NCBI GenBank assembly: GCA_958295605.1
Contig: OY282495.1
Location: forward strand, 85,394,927-85,458,926
Direction: 5' to 3'
DNA from: Ajuga chamaepitys
Lineage: Eukaryota > Streptophyta > Magnoliopsida > Lamiales > Lamiaceae
Length of the DNA stretch: 64,000 bases
Shown here: one piece after another, positions 53,005 through 62,467 of the stretch
Position numbering within the stretch: the first letter of the stretch is position 1
How the letters are laid out: every line of letters starts with the position of its first letter
Program-made: the position numbers and the translations under genes
Notes under the pieces: model-generated
Databases searched by the model: none
What the model was told of the DNA's origin: nothing
The model's input: only the letters and a program-made list of their open reading frames with translations

Positions 53005-54090
53005 GAAGTTGCCGCACATGATCAAATCAGAAATAGAGATGAATAATAGGACGGGTGTGTGGAGGGTTTGGACAAAACCCGCCCCCCATGAATACAAATT
53101 AAATTTATAATTCGCTTCACTCTGCCTTCTAAAAGAACCACTACAAGGAAAATTCATATTAGAGATGGAAAAATATGTCTTTAATCACATGATATCCGTC
53201 TCTAAACTAAAGTAGAGACTGATTTAAGACGAAATGTTTTCCAATATATGTTCGGTTATGAGCTTGAACTAAAGTTTACAAAGAAAAGCTAAGTCTAAAA
53301 GTTAGCTGAGTAAGGAATTTTTTTAATTTTAGAAAAGGAAATTTTGGCTAAGTAGGCTAAGAATATTTTTACAAAGAATGCCTAAGATCATTTTTCAAGC
53401 TTATACATGAGACAAATCTAGACAGACTCAACACAAGTTCTAGAGATACAATATGTTATGACCAACGAACACACAAGAAAAAACAAATAATACTGCAGAA
53501 TTTTATGGCTGAAATCTCACGATTTTGTTATCAATGCCTAAAGAAACTAGTTTCAATTTCGTATCCCTATGTTCCTCTATGTCCTACCTTGCGCACATTT
53601 TTTATTTTATTAAAATTTGGCTCATCACAAGTTCGTCAACATGATCCTTTTATTGTGTCGATGGAGTTACTAGCTTCACGCCTCTTTCGACTAGCTTATC
53701 TATGATAAATTATTGTCATAGATTGCAAGGTACAACCTTTGCCATACACCATATGATGAACAAATCATTGTCACTTACCTTCACGTTGGGATCTGTAGCG
53801 GATAAAGTGTGGGCCAAGACTCGTTGGATATATCATAATATAGGGTTCTGAATTTTATATGTACTTTCTCTCATCATGGTCCATCACTCCGTCTGTTATG
53901 TTTAATAACCTAGCCCAAAACTCTTACTTATCATACACAGATGGCTCCCGTTGGCCCCCCGGGCACTTCACCCCAAAAATCTCGTCATATCAGTGTCAGT
54001 TAACTCATGATTCTGGTTGTTTAGATGGAACCTGATTCTTTTAGGCCTATCTGTGACTTTGTCTCATAGCACTTCAAAAGTGCTCATTAT
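53005..54090. other. Non-coding DNA
   Basis: Nothing recognised. The frame at 53505-53705 has no family resemblance. Confidence 0.45.
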
Positions 54091-54098
54091 GTCCATAC

Positions 54099-54293
54099 TC
54101 ACTCTCGGATAGGTCCGACATCTTCCTTGCATTTTCGTGCCCCATCCACAACGATGGAACAATTCCTATGCATCATCGTAGATCTTATTTTCCTCATGGC
54201 TTCATCATCAGCATACTCAGCCGGATGGTGTTCTACCTCTATTAGTCTATCCCAATGTGCCTTTATTCTAGGTTTTTTATAATTACTCCCCAT
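54099..54293 (-). pseudogene. Unidentified frame downstream of the Gypsy protease remnant
   Basis: A 64-codon minus-strand frame with many charged residues (KAHWDRLIEVEHHPAEYADD). Its position after the protease remnant suggests retroelement origin; no domain is recognised. Confidence 0.2.
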
Positions 54294-54361
54294 TGGAGTA
54301 CCTCTTTTGACAGTAACTCTTTTTCTTTCTCAAGCACTTGCTTTGCTTCTTTCTTATCGTA

Positions 54362-54900
54362 CTAGTCCAAAATCTTAATATATTCAGAAATATGAACATA
54401 TTCTTCATGTGTTGGTTTTAGGACAGTCAGTTCATTCTCTTCATCATATTCTTCATCTAGATCAATGAACCAATTCACCATATGATAGTCTCTACTCTTT
54501 TTAGGATTTTTCCTTGCTCTAAAAGTGACTTTCTCATTATTAGCACAAAAAGTTACTATGTTATCACCCATGTCAAAGATAGCATTGCTTGTACCCAAGA
54601 ATGATCGTCCTACCAATAAGGATAATGTGTAGTCTTCCTTAATATCTATTATAGTGACGTCGATTGAGAAGAGTAAAGTGTCTACTTGTAAAAACACATC
54701 TTCCACTACATCCACTATATTTAATAGAGATCTATCAACAATTTGAATAGTGGCGGAGGTTGGCTTATACTCCCCTATGTTCAATTTATTATAAGTGGCT
54801 TATGACATGAGATTAACACTAGACCCTAGATCATAGGGAACATTCTCAAATTTGTTTTTGCTTATGAAGCAAGTAATAGAAAACTCGCTAGATCCTTTAG
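54362..54900 (-). pseudogene. Gypsy aspartic protease remnant (Athila/Tat-like)
   Basis: On the minus strand the region reads YDLGSSVNLM (active site with the DLG[AS]S form seen in Athila-type elements). An in-frame stop follows, then LNIGEYKPTSATIQIVDRSL, VEDVFLQVDTLLF, LLVGRSFLGTSNAIFDMGDN and VTFRARKNPKKSRD. This follows the family order closely (GE-KPT-x-TLQ-ADRS, VEDV-V-V, LGRPFLAT). No RT follows. It is inactive. Confidence 0.75.
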
Positions 54901-55199
54901 CTTTTGAGGAAGCTATGTTTGAGTTAGTGGTTTACAACTTGCATTCTCCTTACTCTTAACCTCTTCTTTTTCCTTTGGTTCCTCCTTTTGTACTGGTTTC
55001 ACCTTTCCTCCCGCATGGGGAATTTCTTTTCATTGACCTGCAAAACTGTAAAAGGGGAAGATCGTTATCTTTTTACACGTTATACTTCTCTTTTCTAGTC
55101 ACTCACTTGTCTTCTGTGAGATTGTGGAGATATCAGGTCAGTGATTCCCCTTTTAGATGTCTGTTAGTTTAGTTGATATATAGATATTTTGATTGAAAG

Positions 55200-55985
55200 A
55201 TTGTATTTGTCCTTCGATCCAATGTTTAGTGTTTCTTTGTACAAAACCTCAAAGACCGTTGTGCTAAATGAAATGGTGACTCATATTTTATTGGTCTGAG
55301 TTTTTTTATTGAATTCCTGCTATGTTAGTTTGATAGTTATTCTACAATTTACTTGTTAACTTTGTTATACTTAAGTTGTTAAGTAAAGTGTTGCAACACC
55401 TTGTGCAACACTACCAAATTTCGGGGCATATATTCCTTCAATATATAATTGCTCCATTCATAATAATCATTTTAAATAATTTTAATTTAATAAAGAAAGG
55501 TAAAATTGGTATTACGTGAGTTGTATTAAGAAGTTTATACTCATTCTTAAAATATAAGTAGGCTATATTGATAATTGGTTAGCATTTAGAAATTTCATGA
55601 GTTGCGAATAGCCACCACTTATTATTAAATGTAGGGATTTTCATGGATCAATTTGTCGATTTAGACTAAAATCCAATAGCAAAACCAACAAAGTCGGTAT
55701 CTAGATATCTCAAATTTTAACCGAATCAACTAAATTAAAATATCCAAATTAAAGCTTTGGATTCAGTTTGACTAATAAATAAAAAATCGTTAATTGATAA
55801 TACAAAATAAAGCAAATATCCTTCAATCCATTAATTGGATTCAAATAAAAATATAAAAATCATTCAGAACATAGATAATTATGTACATCGGACTGATTCG
55901 ATTTAATTGATTTGACAATATTATGTACAATTCTAATTAGTTGGTCAGAGTTTCGGTACTTACAACTATTTGGTGTTGTGAGACT
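55200..55985. other. AT-rich non-coding DNA
   Basis: No coding or repeat structure recognised. Confidence 0.5.
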
Positions 55986-55989
55986 ACTA

Positions 55990-56141
55990 CTATGCTACCC
56001 AGTCGGATAGTGTCCGATTGAATGATCCAACTATACATTTAGAAAGTGAATGAAAATCAATGATCAATCTTTATTTGATCTTCATTCACATTTAGATAAC
56101 TGATTGGATCGTTCAGTCGAACATTATTCGATCGAGTAATG
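55990..56141. repeat. Foldback MITE-like palindrome
   Basis: The left arm (AGTCGGATAGTGTCCGATTGAA, then GATCCAACTATACATTTAGA, then GTGAATGAA) is the imperfect inverse of the right arm, with the turn around GATCAATCTTTATTTGATC. Arms are about 65 bases. No target duplication identified. Confidence 0.7.
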
Positions 56142-56649
56142 AGTTGGGAGGGGTGAGGGTGTTATCCACAACTTCTTGATCAAACACCAAATAAATCCAC
56201 CTAATCAGTAATTGGTCACAACCTAAAATAAAGACACCTTAGTTTAAATTAAGTTGACCTAAAAAATCTGCTGACTTTTCAGATGGTGGAGGAAGGGCAT
56301 GCCACGTAGGCAAATCTAGAAGTGAGATGTAAACCGTACCAATTTTAGCCACATGCGATGCGACAAAAAAAAGTTGGTTAATTTTCAACTATAAATCCGT
56401 GACATTGTTTATATTCCTCTCCCCATGATCAATATAGGATCTGACTTAGGTATTACATAAATTATTATTTAAGTACCAATTTAGGTTGTAATTAGACCTC
56501 TAATTTGGAACTAATACAAAAGTCTTCCTTTTTTTAGTATATGAGAATGAGAATGATGACATGTGTACAAAGACGAAATCTTGGAATTCAATCACAACAT
56601 TTTGTGCATTACATTAATAGAAAAAGTAATATAATTTTACTAAATAATA

Positions 56650-56850
56650 CTACCTTCGTCCTATTTTAACTTGTCTACTTTTCTTTTTAATTTGTCCCAA
56701 CTTAACTTGTCAGTTCATAAATGATAAAAATTTTCTCCCAATCTCCATCCTCAAAATCTCCACTCCCAATCTTTATCTTAAAAAAAAAAAAATCAAAAAT
56801 TTCACAAAATCTATTTTTTCTTAATTTCATCACGATTAAATATGAGACTT
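56650..56850. mobile_element. Stowaway-like MITE lacking its right end
   Basis: Starts CTACCTTCGTCCTATTTTAA after TA. It follows the 6.5 and 24.0 kb subfamily through CTATTTTTTCTTAATTTC, then loses similarity near 56850, where another inverted-repeat element begins. Confidence 0.7.
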
Positions 56851-57345
56851 GATAGAGTTATCCATTGGGACACTCACATTTTATTAGACACCTATACACA
56901 TTACATTGATGCAGGGTATAAAAGAATTGGGTCACTTCTCAATGTCTAAATTGAGAGTATACGACATTAAAAAGTGGCCCAATATTACTCCCCAACCGAA
57001 AAAGTCTTGTTTTAAAATAAAATTTTGTTCCAAAATAAGAGTGTTATAAATATTAATGTTTCATTTATTTTAGTACGAGTCAAAAGCTTAATTTTTTTTT
57101 TAAATTTTACGAATTACTTATATATGATTGAATATGTCAAATAAAAAAATAAAATAAGTTGTATGTGTGTGTGAGTCGTGGGTTTTGGATACCTTTATCA
57201 AATTGGTAAAAAAAAAAAAAAATGTACATTATTCAAATATGACTTTTTATAAAATTGAGGAAGTATATAAATACTTTTAGTACAAGTATGACATGTATTA
57301 GTGTCCCATGAAATTTTAAGTGTCTCAATAGATAATTTTTCCGAA
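56851..57345. mobile_element. Inverted-repeat element adjoining the truncated Stowaway
   Basis: Left ATCCATTGGGACACTCACAT and inverted right ATCTATTGAGACACTTAAAA continue as matching arms of about 50 bases (ATTTTATTAGACACC against ATTTCATGGGACACT). The interior is AT-rich. No clear target duplication. Confidence 0.6.
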
Positions 57346-57558
57346 GCACATACGTTATCGAGACACTTAAAAGAAATATAGTATCTTTTAGCAAGTGCCT
57401 TTAGATCTATTTATTGCTATAGTGGTGCTATATGAAGTTGGACCATCTAGCGTATTTCACCGTGAATTTTAAAGAGAGAGGGACATTTCATTTGGAAATA
57501 AAAAAAATAAGAACGTGGAGCCTACATAAGAGATGTGATTATTTTTCTAAAACTTATA

Positions 57559-57772
57559 CTCCCTTCGTTCCGGCCGAGTTTGCACACTTGAGCCGGCACG
57601 TATATTAAGAAACACTGCTTTATATTTTTTGATTGACTTTTTTAAAGGTGGAGATTGAAAGTGGAGATTTTAAGCGTGGAGATTGTGAGAAAACTTTCCT
57701 TTTTAAGGGTGTGCAAACTTAGATGGACGTCACGAAAATAAAAGTGTGCAAACTCAACCGGGACGGAAGGAA
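57559..57772. mobile_element. Stowaway-like MITE, subfamily 3
   Basis: Ends CTCCCTTCGTTCCGGCCGAG and, inverted, TTCCTTCCGTCCCGGTTGAG, flanked by TA. GTTTGCACACTT is repeated inverted near both ends. Confidence 0.85.
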
Positions 57773-58080
57773 TAGTAAATTACTTTAGAAGATTTAAATC
57801 CGGTGTTAAATGGGTTGTTGGAAAACCGTTAAAGCTGAAATTATGGAATTTTGTAAGGCTGGTAGGTGAAATTTATAGATGCATGTATAATGTTGACTAA
57901 GGTTTTACATTCTATTTTTATAACATAAGATCACACGTTACCGGTAGCTAACAAATTATGATTATACTGTTTTATATTTTATCTTTATTTATGATGACTA
58001 AATATAAAACATATTAATACAGTGTACATTCATTAGTTTTGATGGGTTTAGTATACCAAACTCGTGTGTTTTGTTCACCT

Positions 58081-58624
58081 TCTCATGCGCATCAGTTGCA
58101 CGTTGCAATCTAGATTAAATAACATTATTTTGTTTTAAGGTATTATATGTTCTGATAAAAATATTGCAATACATTTATCCAAAACATGTAATACCTTTAA
58201 ACATAAATCGTGATGCATTTTAACCATGATATATTTATTCATCACATGTAATACATTTAAGCATAAATAGTACTCCCTCCATTATCATTACATGTAATAC
58301 ATTTAAGCATAAATAGTACTTCCTCCATTCCATATTAATTGAAGTTTTAGAATGAAAGGGAAGAATTAAGGATGAAATATTTTGACAGATATACCCTCAA
58401 CAAAAGATTTGACGAAATCAAAATATCTCTAATAGATTGAAAAGTAGAGATATTTTAGAATTCGGTCAGGTGAAAATTGGTAGAATTGATGAAAAATATC
58501 TAAAACGTCAATTAATTGAAAAAATGAAAGAACATCCTGAAACATCAATTAATATGAAACGGAAGGAGTAATACATTTTCATCCGTTATCCGAATTACAC
58601 GAATATAACTGGTGCACAACAGAC
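58081..58624. mobile_element. MITE family C, copy 2, with a nested Stowaway
   Basis: Left end TCTCATGCGCATCAGTTGCACG; right end inverted TCTGTTGTGCACCAGTTATA. The interior parallels 51832-52080 (TTTAAGGTATTATATGTTCTG, ATTGCAATACATTTATCCAAAACATG). A Stowaway (58319-58568) and a tandem duplication of about 45 bases (ACATGTAATACATTTAAGCA, near 58245 and 58290) lie inside. Confidence 0.6.
58319..58568. mobile_element. Stowaway-like MITE, subfamily 4
   Basis: Ends CTTCCTCCATTCCATATTAA and, inverted, CTCCTTCCGTTTCATATTAA, TA-flanked. Related to 61040-61290. Confidence 0.85.
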
Positions 58625-58987
58625 CTCCCAAAAAGAAAAATGAACCACGTGTGTTTTGAGAGTTTGACCCACAATAATGCAATCTAAATTATTCTCCTCA
58701 AATAAATAACATTACAAATTTTTATTTAAAACTTTTCTAGTTTAAAGGAAAACCCCTTTCAGTTGTCATAAATTCCGATGGTTCCTTTTAGGTGGCTGGT
58801 CGGCGTTTTTAGTTGGAAATAAATATAAATAATATAATAATAATCATAAAAACTTGTAAATTTTGATTAGTTCCTCAAAAGAATAATTGAAAACAAATCG
58901 AATGATTTTGTTCCTCTCAAATTGATTATTATATCTGGTAATTTGATATTTTTCGTCAATTAATCTTTTGTTTCAAATACGATAAGA

Positions 58988-59239
58988 CTCCCCCCGTTTC
59001 AAAATAAGTTTTTTCTTAATTTTTTTTGTGAAAAAAACTAAGGATAAATATAAAAGATAAATATTTCCATACATAATCCATTTTATTGAATATAATTTGT
59101 GGAATAAGAAAATAATCAATAAATTAAGTAGGTTGTTTATGATAAAATTGAAAGATTGTAGTTTTTTATGCTAAAACGACACTTATTTAAAAAAAAAATC
59201 ATTTTATCTAAAAAGACACTTATTTTGAAATGGAGGGAG
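58988..59239. mobile_element. Stowaway-like MITE, subfamily 5
   Basis: Ends CTCCCCCCGTTTCAAAATAAG and, inverted, CTCCCTCCATTTCAAAATAAG. TA on the right; GA on the left where TA is expected. Confidence 0.8.
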
Positions 59240-59314
59240 TAATATAGGGAAAAATACTATCTACCCAGTTTGGTAGTATTTACCGAGGCAAACTACCGTT
59301 AAAATAATTAGTTA

Positions 59315-60327
59315 CTCCCTACGTCCCATTGAGATATATTTACTTTTCATTTTTATTCGTCCCACAAAGATAGACTTGTTACTGTTAGGAATTTGTGCCT
59401 TGAATCTGGTTTGGTTTGAATCGACGTTCACATCGAGGTGGAGGCTTGGATTTGGACGTCATTGGAATTGGGCGCGTCGGAGGACACGGCCGCAACGGAA
59501 GGTCGCGGCCGCGGCGAGATGTGCAGAAGATGGGCCTCGACCGAGGCGAGGTAGACTCGGCCGAGTCTAGTTGCGCAGAGAGATTGCCTCGACCGAGGCG
59601 AGATGGCCGCGGCCGAGGCAGACCTGGCGGCGCAGCAGATGGGCCGACGCAAGTTTAGGCCCAATTGGATTCCTTTTGTGTCTAGAATTAGGTTTTGGGG
59701 CTTATAAATAGGCCTATTGACTTTGGAATTTGTATTGGCCATATTGGTCAGTCAATTGTTTTGGATTGGTCAATTGATTGAATAGATTGATTGATCAGTC
59801 ATTGAATTTGAGTTGAGAGACAAGAGAGAGGTTGTCTTTTGATTTGGGACTCTATTTTTGGGTTTAGAGTCGTTTGGTCATAGAGTGTGGAGAATTTGGT
59901 TTTGGTCGAGTATCAATTGATTGATACTCGAGTTTGTCTCCGTTTGTTAGGATGAAGAGTTGGATAGTTGACCTAGGGTCAAGTTTGTCTTTGTCCTATG
60001 TTGTAAGCACTCTGTTGATATTGATTGGTTCCTCTCGTTTGGTCGTGGACGTAGCTAACAAGTTGTTAGCGAACCACGTTAAATTTGGTGTCTTCGTTTT
60101 GACTTTGTCGATGGTTCTCGTTTATCGTTTGTTGTTATTCGTTTGTTCGTTAATTTCCCAACAGTTACTATATTTCGCATATCATTGATTTCTCATTTCC
60201 ATCTTTGCCCATATTTAATGTATCTTTTTACTAAATAAAGTAAAAAATTAATGCCTAATTATAATAACTTCTTATTACTTAGTTTGTGTAATAAATCTAT
60301 ACGTCTATCTTTATGGGACGGAGATAG
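59315..60327. mobile_element. Stowaway-like MITE interrupted by a solo LTR
   Basis: Ends CTCCCTACGTCCCATTGAGA and, inverted, CTATCTCCGTCCCATAAAGA, with TA on each side (59313-59314 and 60328-60329). Without the LTR and one GTTAC the element is about 227 bp. Confidence 0.85.
59383..60163 (+). mobile_element. Solo LTR with 5-bp duplication
   Basis: 781 bp beginning TGTTAGGAATT and ending TTTCCCAACA, flanked by GTTAC at 59378-59382 and 60164-60168. The ends TGTT...AACA and the perfect duplication mark it as an LTR left by recombination between two LTRs. A TATA box CTTATAAATAGG lies at about 59700-59711. A GC-rich block (59470-59650) with repeats of CTCGACCGAGGCGAG and GGCCGCGGCCGAG precedes it. 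Open frames through this block are compositional artefacts. Confidence 0.92.
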
Positions 60328-60329
60328 TA

Positions 60330-60440
60330 TACGGTAACATAAGTTATGTGTTTATTTAAGACTGGAATACTGTAGGCTGGGACGGAGGTAGTATATGGTA
60401 ACATAGGTTGTGTGTTTATTTAAGGCTGGAGTATTGTAGG
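60330..60440 (+). repeat. Tandem duplication (about 64-bp unit)
   Basis: ACGGTAACATAAGTTATGTG and ATGGTAACATAGGTTGTGTG each continue with TTTATTTAAG-CTGGA-TA-TGTAGGCTG. The unit includes the GGGACGGAG-TAGTATA end of the adjoining Stowaway, so the duplication involved the MITE terminus. Confidence 0.85.
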
Positions 60441-60589
60441 CTGAGAAAAATAAGGTAGAAAAAGAATATTTGGTTAAATAAATGAGTGCTTGGTTTTGAT
60501 AGTTGGAGATTGGGTTGTGATTTGTTTTTAATGTAAAAGTTGAGAAAAATGTGATGTGATGTGTGTAAATATATTGGGAGTAATTCCAC

Positions 60590-60695
60590 AGGAAACACAA
60601 CTCGATTGACCCAATTTTCAATGAATTGGGTCAAGTTATAACTAAAACACAACTCGATTGACCCAATTTTCAATGGATTGGGTCAAGTAATAAGT
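60590..60695 (+). repeat. Tandem duplication of a palindrome-bearing unit (about 52 bp)
   Basis: AACACAACTCGATTGACCCA, then ATTTTCAATG, then ATTGGGTCAAGT occurs twice. Each unit contains TTGACCCAAT...ATTGGGTCAA, an inverted repeat of 10 bases with a 9-base centre. Confidence 0.85.
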
Positions 60696-60734
60696 AAACA
60701 TGCCCATAGCGAAATGTATATCTCAACATATACT

Positions 60735-60845
60735 TTTATTTACTTTTTTTTAGTACAATAGAATATTGGGGTGGGGATGAGACTAGAACCCTAAACCTCG
60801 CAGGTAACCAAGAGTAAGACCATTGACCTACAGGGCTCTTGACAT
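60735..60845 (-). mobile_element. SINE-like element (tRNA-derived head)
   Basis: On the minus strand TAGGTCAATGG resembles a Pol III A box. About 30 bases later GGTTCTAGTCT matches GGTTCGANTCC at 9 of 11 positions as a B box. An A-rich tail (TACTAAAAAAAAGTAAATAAAAG) follows. The order and spacing suit a tRNA-derived SINE. No target duplication was confirmed. Confidence 0.5.
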
Positions 60846-61039
60846 AATTTTATTAACTCTCAATTATATAAATGTAATACATTGTAGGTAGAAGAGAGTA
60901 TTTATTTATATGAATAATTTTATTGTAAAATAGTTGTAGAGATCTATTCGGGTTATTGGGGAATTCACTAGCCGTGCGCAACTTTTCAAGTAAGGTAGTA
61001 GTGTTTATATTGAAAAATATTACTTATTTTTAAAAAATA

Positions 61040-61290
61040 CTCCCTTCATTTCATATTAATTGAGGTTTTAGTATCAAAAGGAAGAATTAAGAATAATTTT
61101 TTTTTACAGATATATCCTCACCAAATTTAGGAGATAAAGATTTGACCAAATAAAAGTATCTTTGATAAATTGAAAAATAGAGATTTTTTAGATTGAGTCC
61201 AAAGAGAAAACTAGTAGAAACGATGAAAAATATGTAAAACGTCAATTAATAAAAAAAGATAAGAACATCTTAAAACGTCTAATATAATAA
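61040..61290. mobile_element. Stowaway-like MITE, subfamily 4, right end decayed
   Basis: Starts CTCCCTTCATTTCATATTAA after TA and parallels 58319-58568 through TTGAGGTTTTAGTATCAAAAGG and CGTCAATTAAT. The terminal GGAGGGAG is missing. Confidence 0.7.
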
Positions 61291-62467
61291 TTCATCCACC
61301 CAGTGTATATGAGAATTTGTCTATTTTCACAAAACCCATCCAAAAGTACAACTAACCCTGTCCCAGTGCACTTCCATATATGTAGTGGTAGAGGTGACAT
61401 TTTGGACAATCCGAGTCCACCGACCAATGTTATGAGTCAGACTGGTCCAAATCGGGCCCGTCCTTCGACTATATTTTGTTGGGCCTGTTTTTTGTCCATA
61501 AAATTAGTTCATTAAGTCGGACTTGTTAAGCTCGATGATCGGACGAGCCGATTTTGTCACCCGCATGTATCGGGGCAGAGAGCGAAGAGAATCAGATAAA
61601 TACGCAGTAAATGTTGAACGAGTGTTATTCGGTTAAACGTGGAGAATTGAAGTTAGCGTAAAGTATGCTATTAAATATGAATAAAGATCCCAAGGAATCA
61701 GCACTAAATACTCCACCACGTCACTTGCTTCGATATTAGTATTTACATATTTCCCATAAACTAATTGTCCTACAGTAACAGTACCAAATAGCAAAAAGGG
61801 AGAAAAAAATCTCAGTGTTCCCACTACCGCAACCCACTTGAGTGTGAAATGCAAACTTCATACGAATTTCCATCTTTTCATCCTGTGTGGAAGTGATATA
61901 ATTGGTGTCGTTTTTGCATTTTCAGCAGACGCTTTATGGTGCCTCCTTCTCTGTGAGTTATTTCAGACGCATTTATTCTGTCAGTTATTGGCCTATTTTG
62001 TTGACAGACGCATTCATGTTGATGTTTGTATTATATGCGTATGTAGGCCAGAGTCATTCATGGAGATTGATTGATTGATTTACTTTTATTTTGTTTGCGC
62101 CTTCATAACTCATGTATGATCACGCATTTTTTTGTTTTTGTTTTTGTTTTCTTCGGATCCTTGTTTTGTTATTTGTTTCTGTTTTGTTTCGAGAATTTAA
62201 TTGTGTTGTGTCTGTCATATGATTGGTTCTGTTATTTTTGGCATTGTACAAGAGAAGAAAAAGAAAACGAAATTTGCCGAAAAAGCTTAAGCTGATCACG
62301 GGGCAGTATACAAGAGCCTATGAATAAACTTTAAAACGATTCGATTTTTGGTGTCGTATCATATTCAATTACCTTACACGGTGCTGAATTTTTGTGCAGC
62401 TTCAGCATAGAAGTTGATGAAATTGGTCTTAATTGGAAAGTAACTTTTGGCATTTAAGTTAAAAACG
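61291..62467. other. Upstream region of the PDR gene
   Basis: Non-coding. A GTGCAG acceptor-like site at 62394-62399, 68 bases before the ATG, allows a 5'-UTR intron, but no donor could be chosen. No single TATA box stands out. T-rich stretches and a duplicated ATTGATTG word occur at 62060-62200. Confidence 0.4.

Noticed and set aside
54972..55172. 65-codon frame near the Gypsy protease remnant
   Set aside because: It lies on the opposite strand to the retroelement debris and has no domain.
59376..59742. Arg/Gly-rich frames of 64-104 codons
   Set aside because: They lie in the GC-rich block of a solo LTR and reflect its repeat composition.
61838..62295. Two frames of 74-78 codons just upstream of the PDR gene
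   Set aside because: Cys/Phe-rich translations of T-rich DNA; more likely promoter or 5'-UTR intron sequence.
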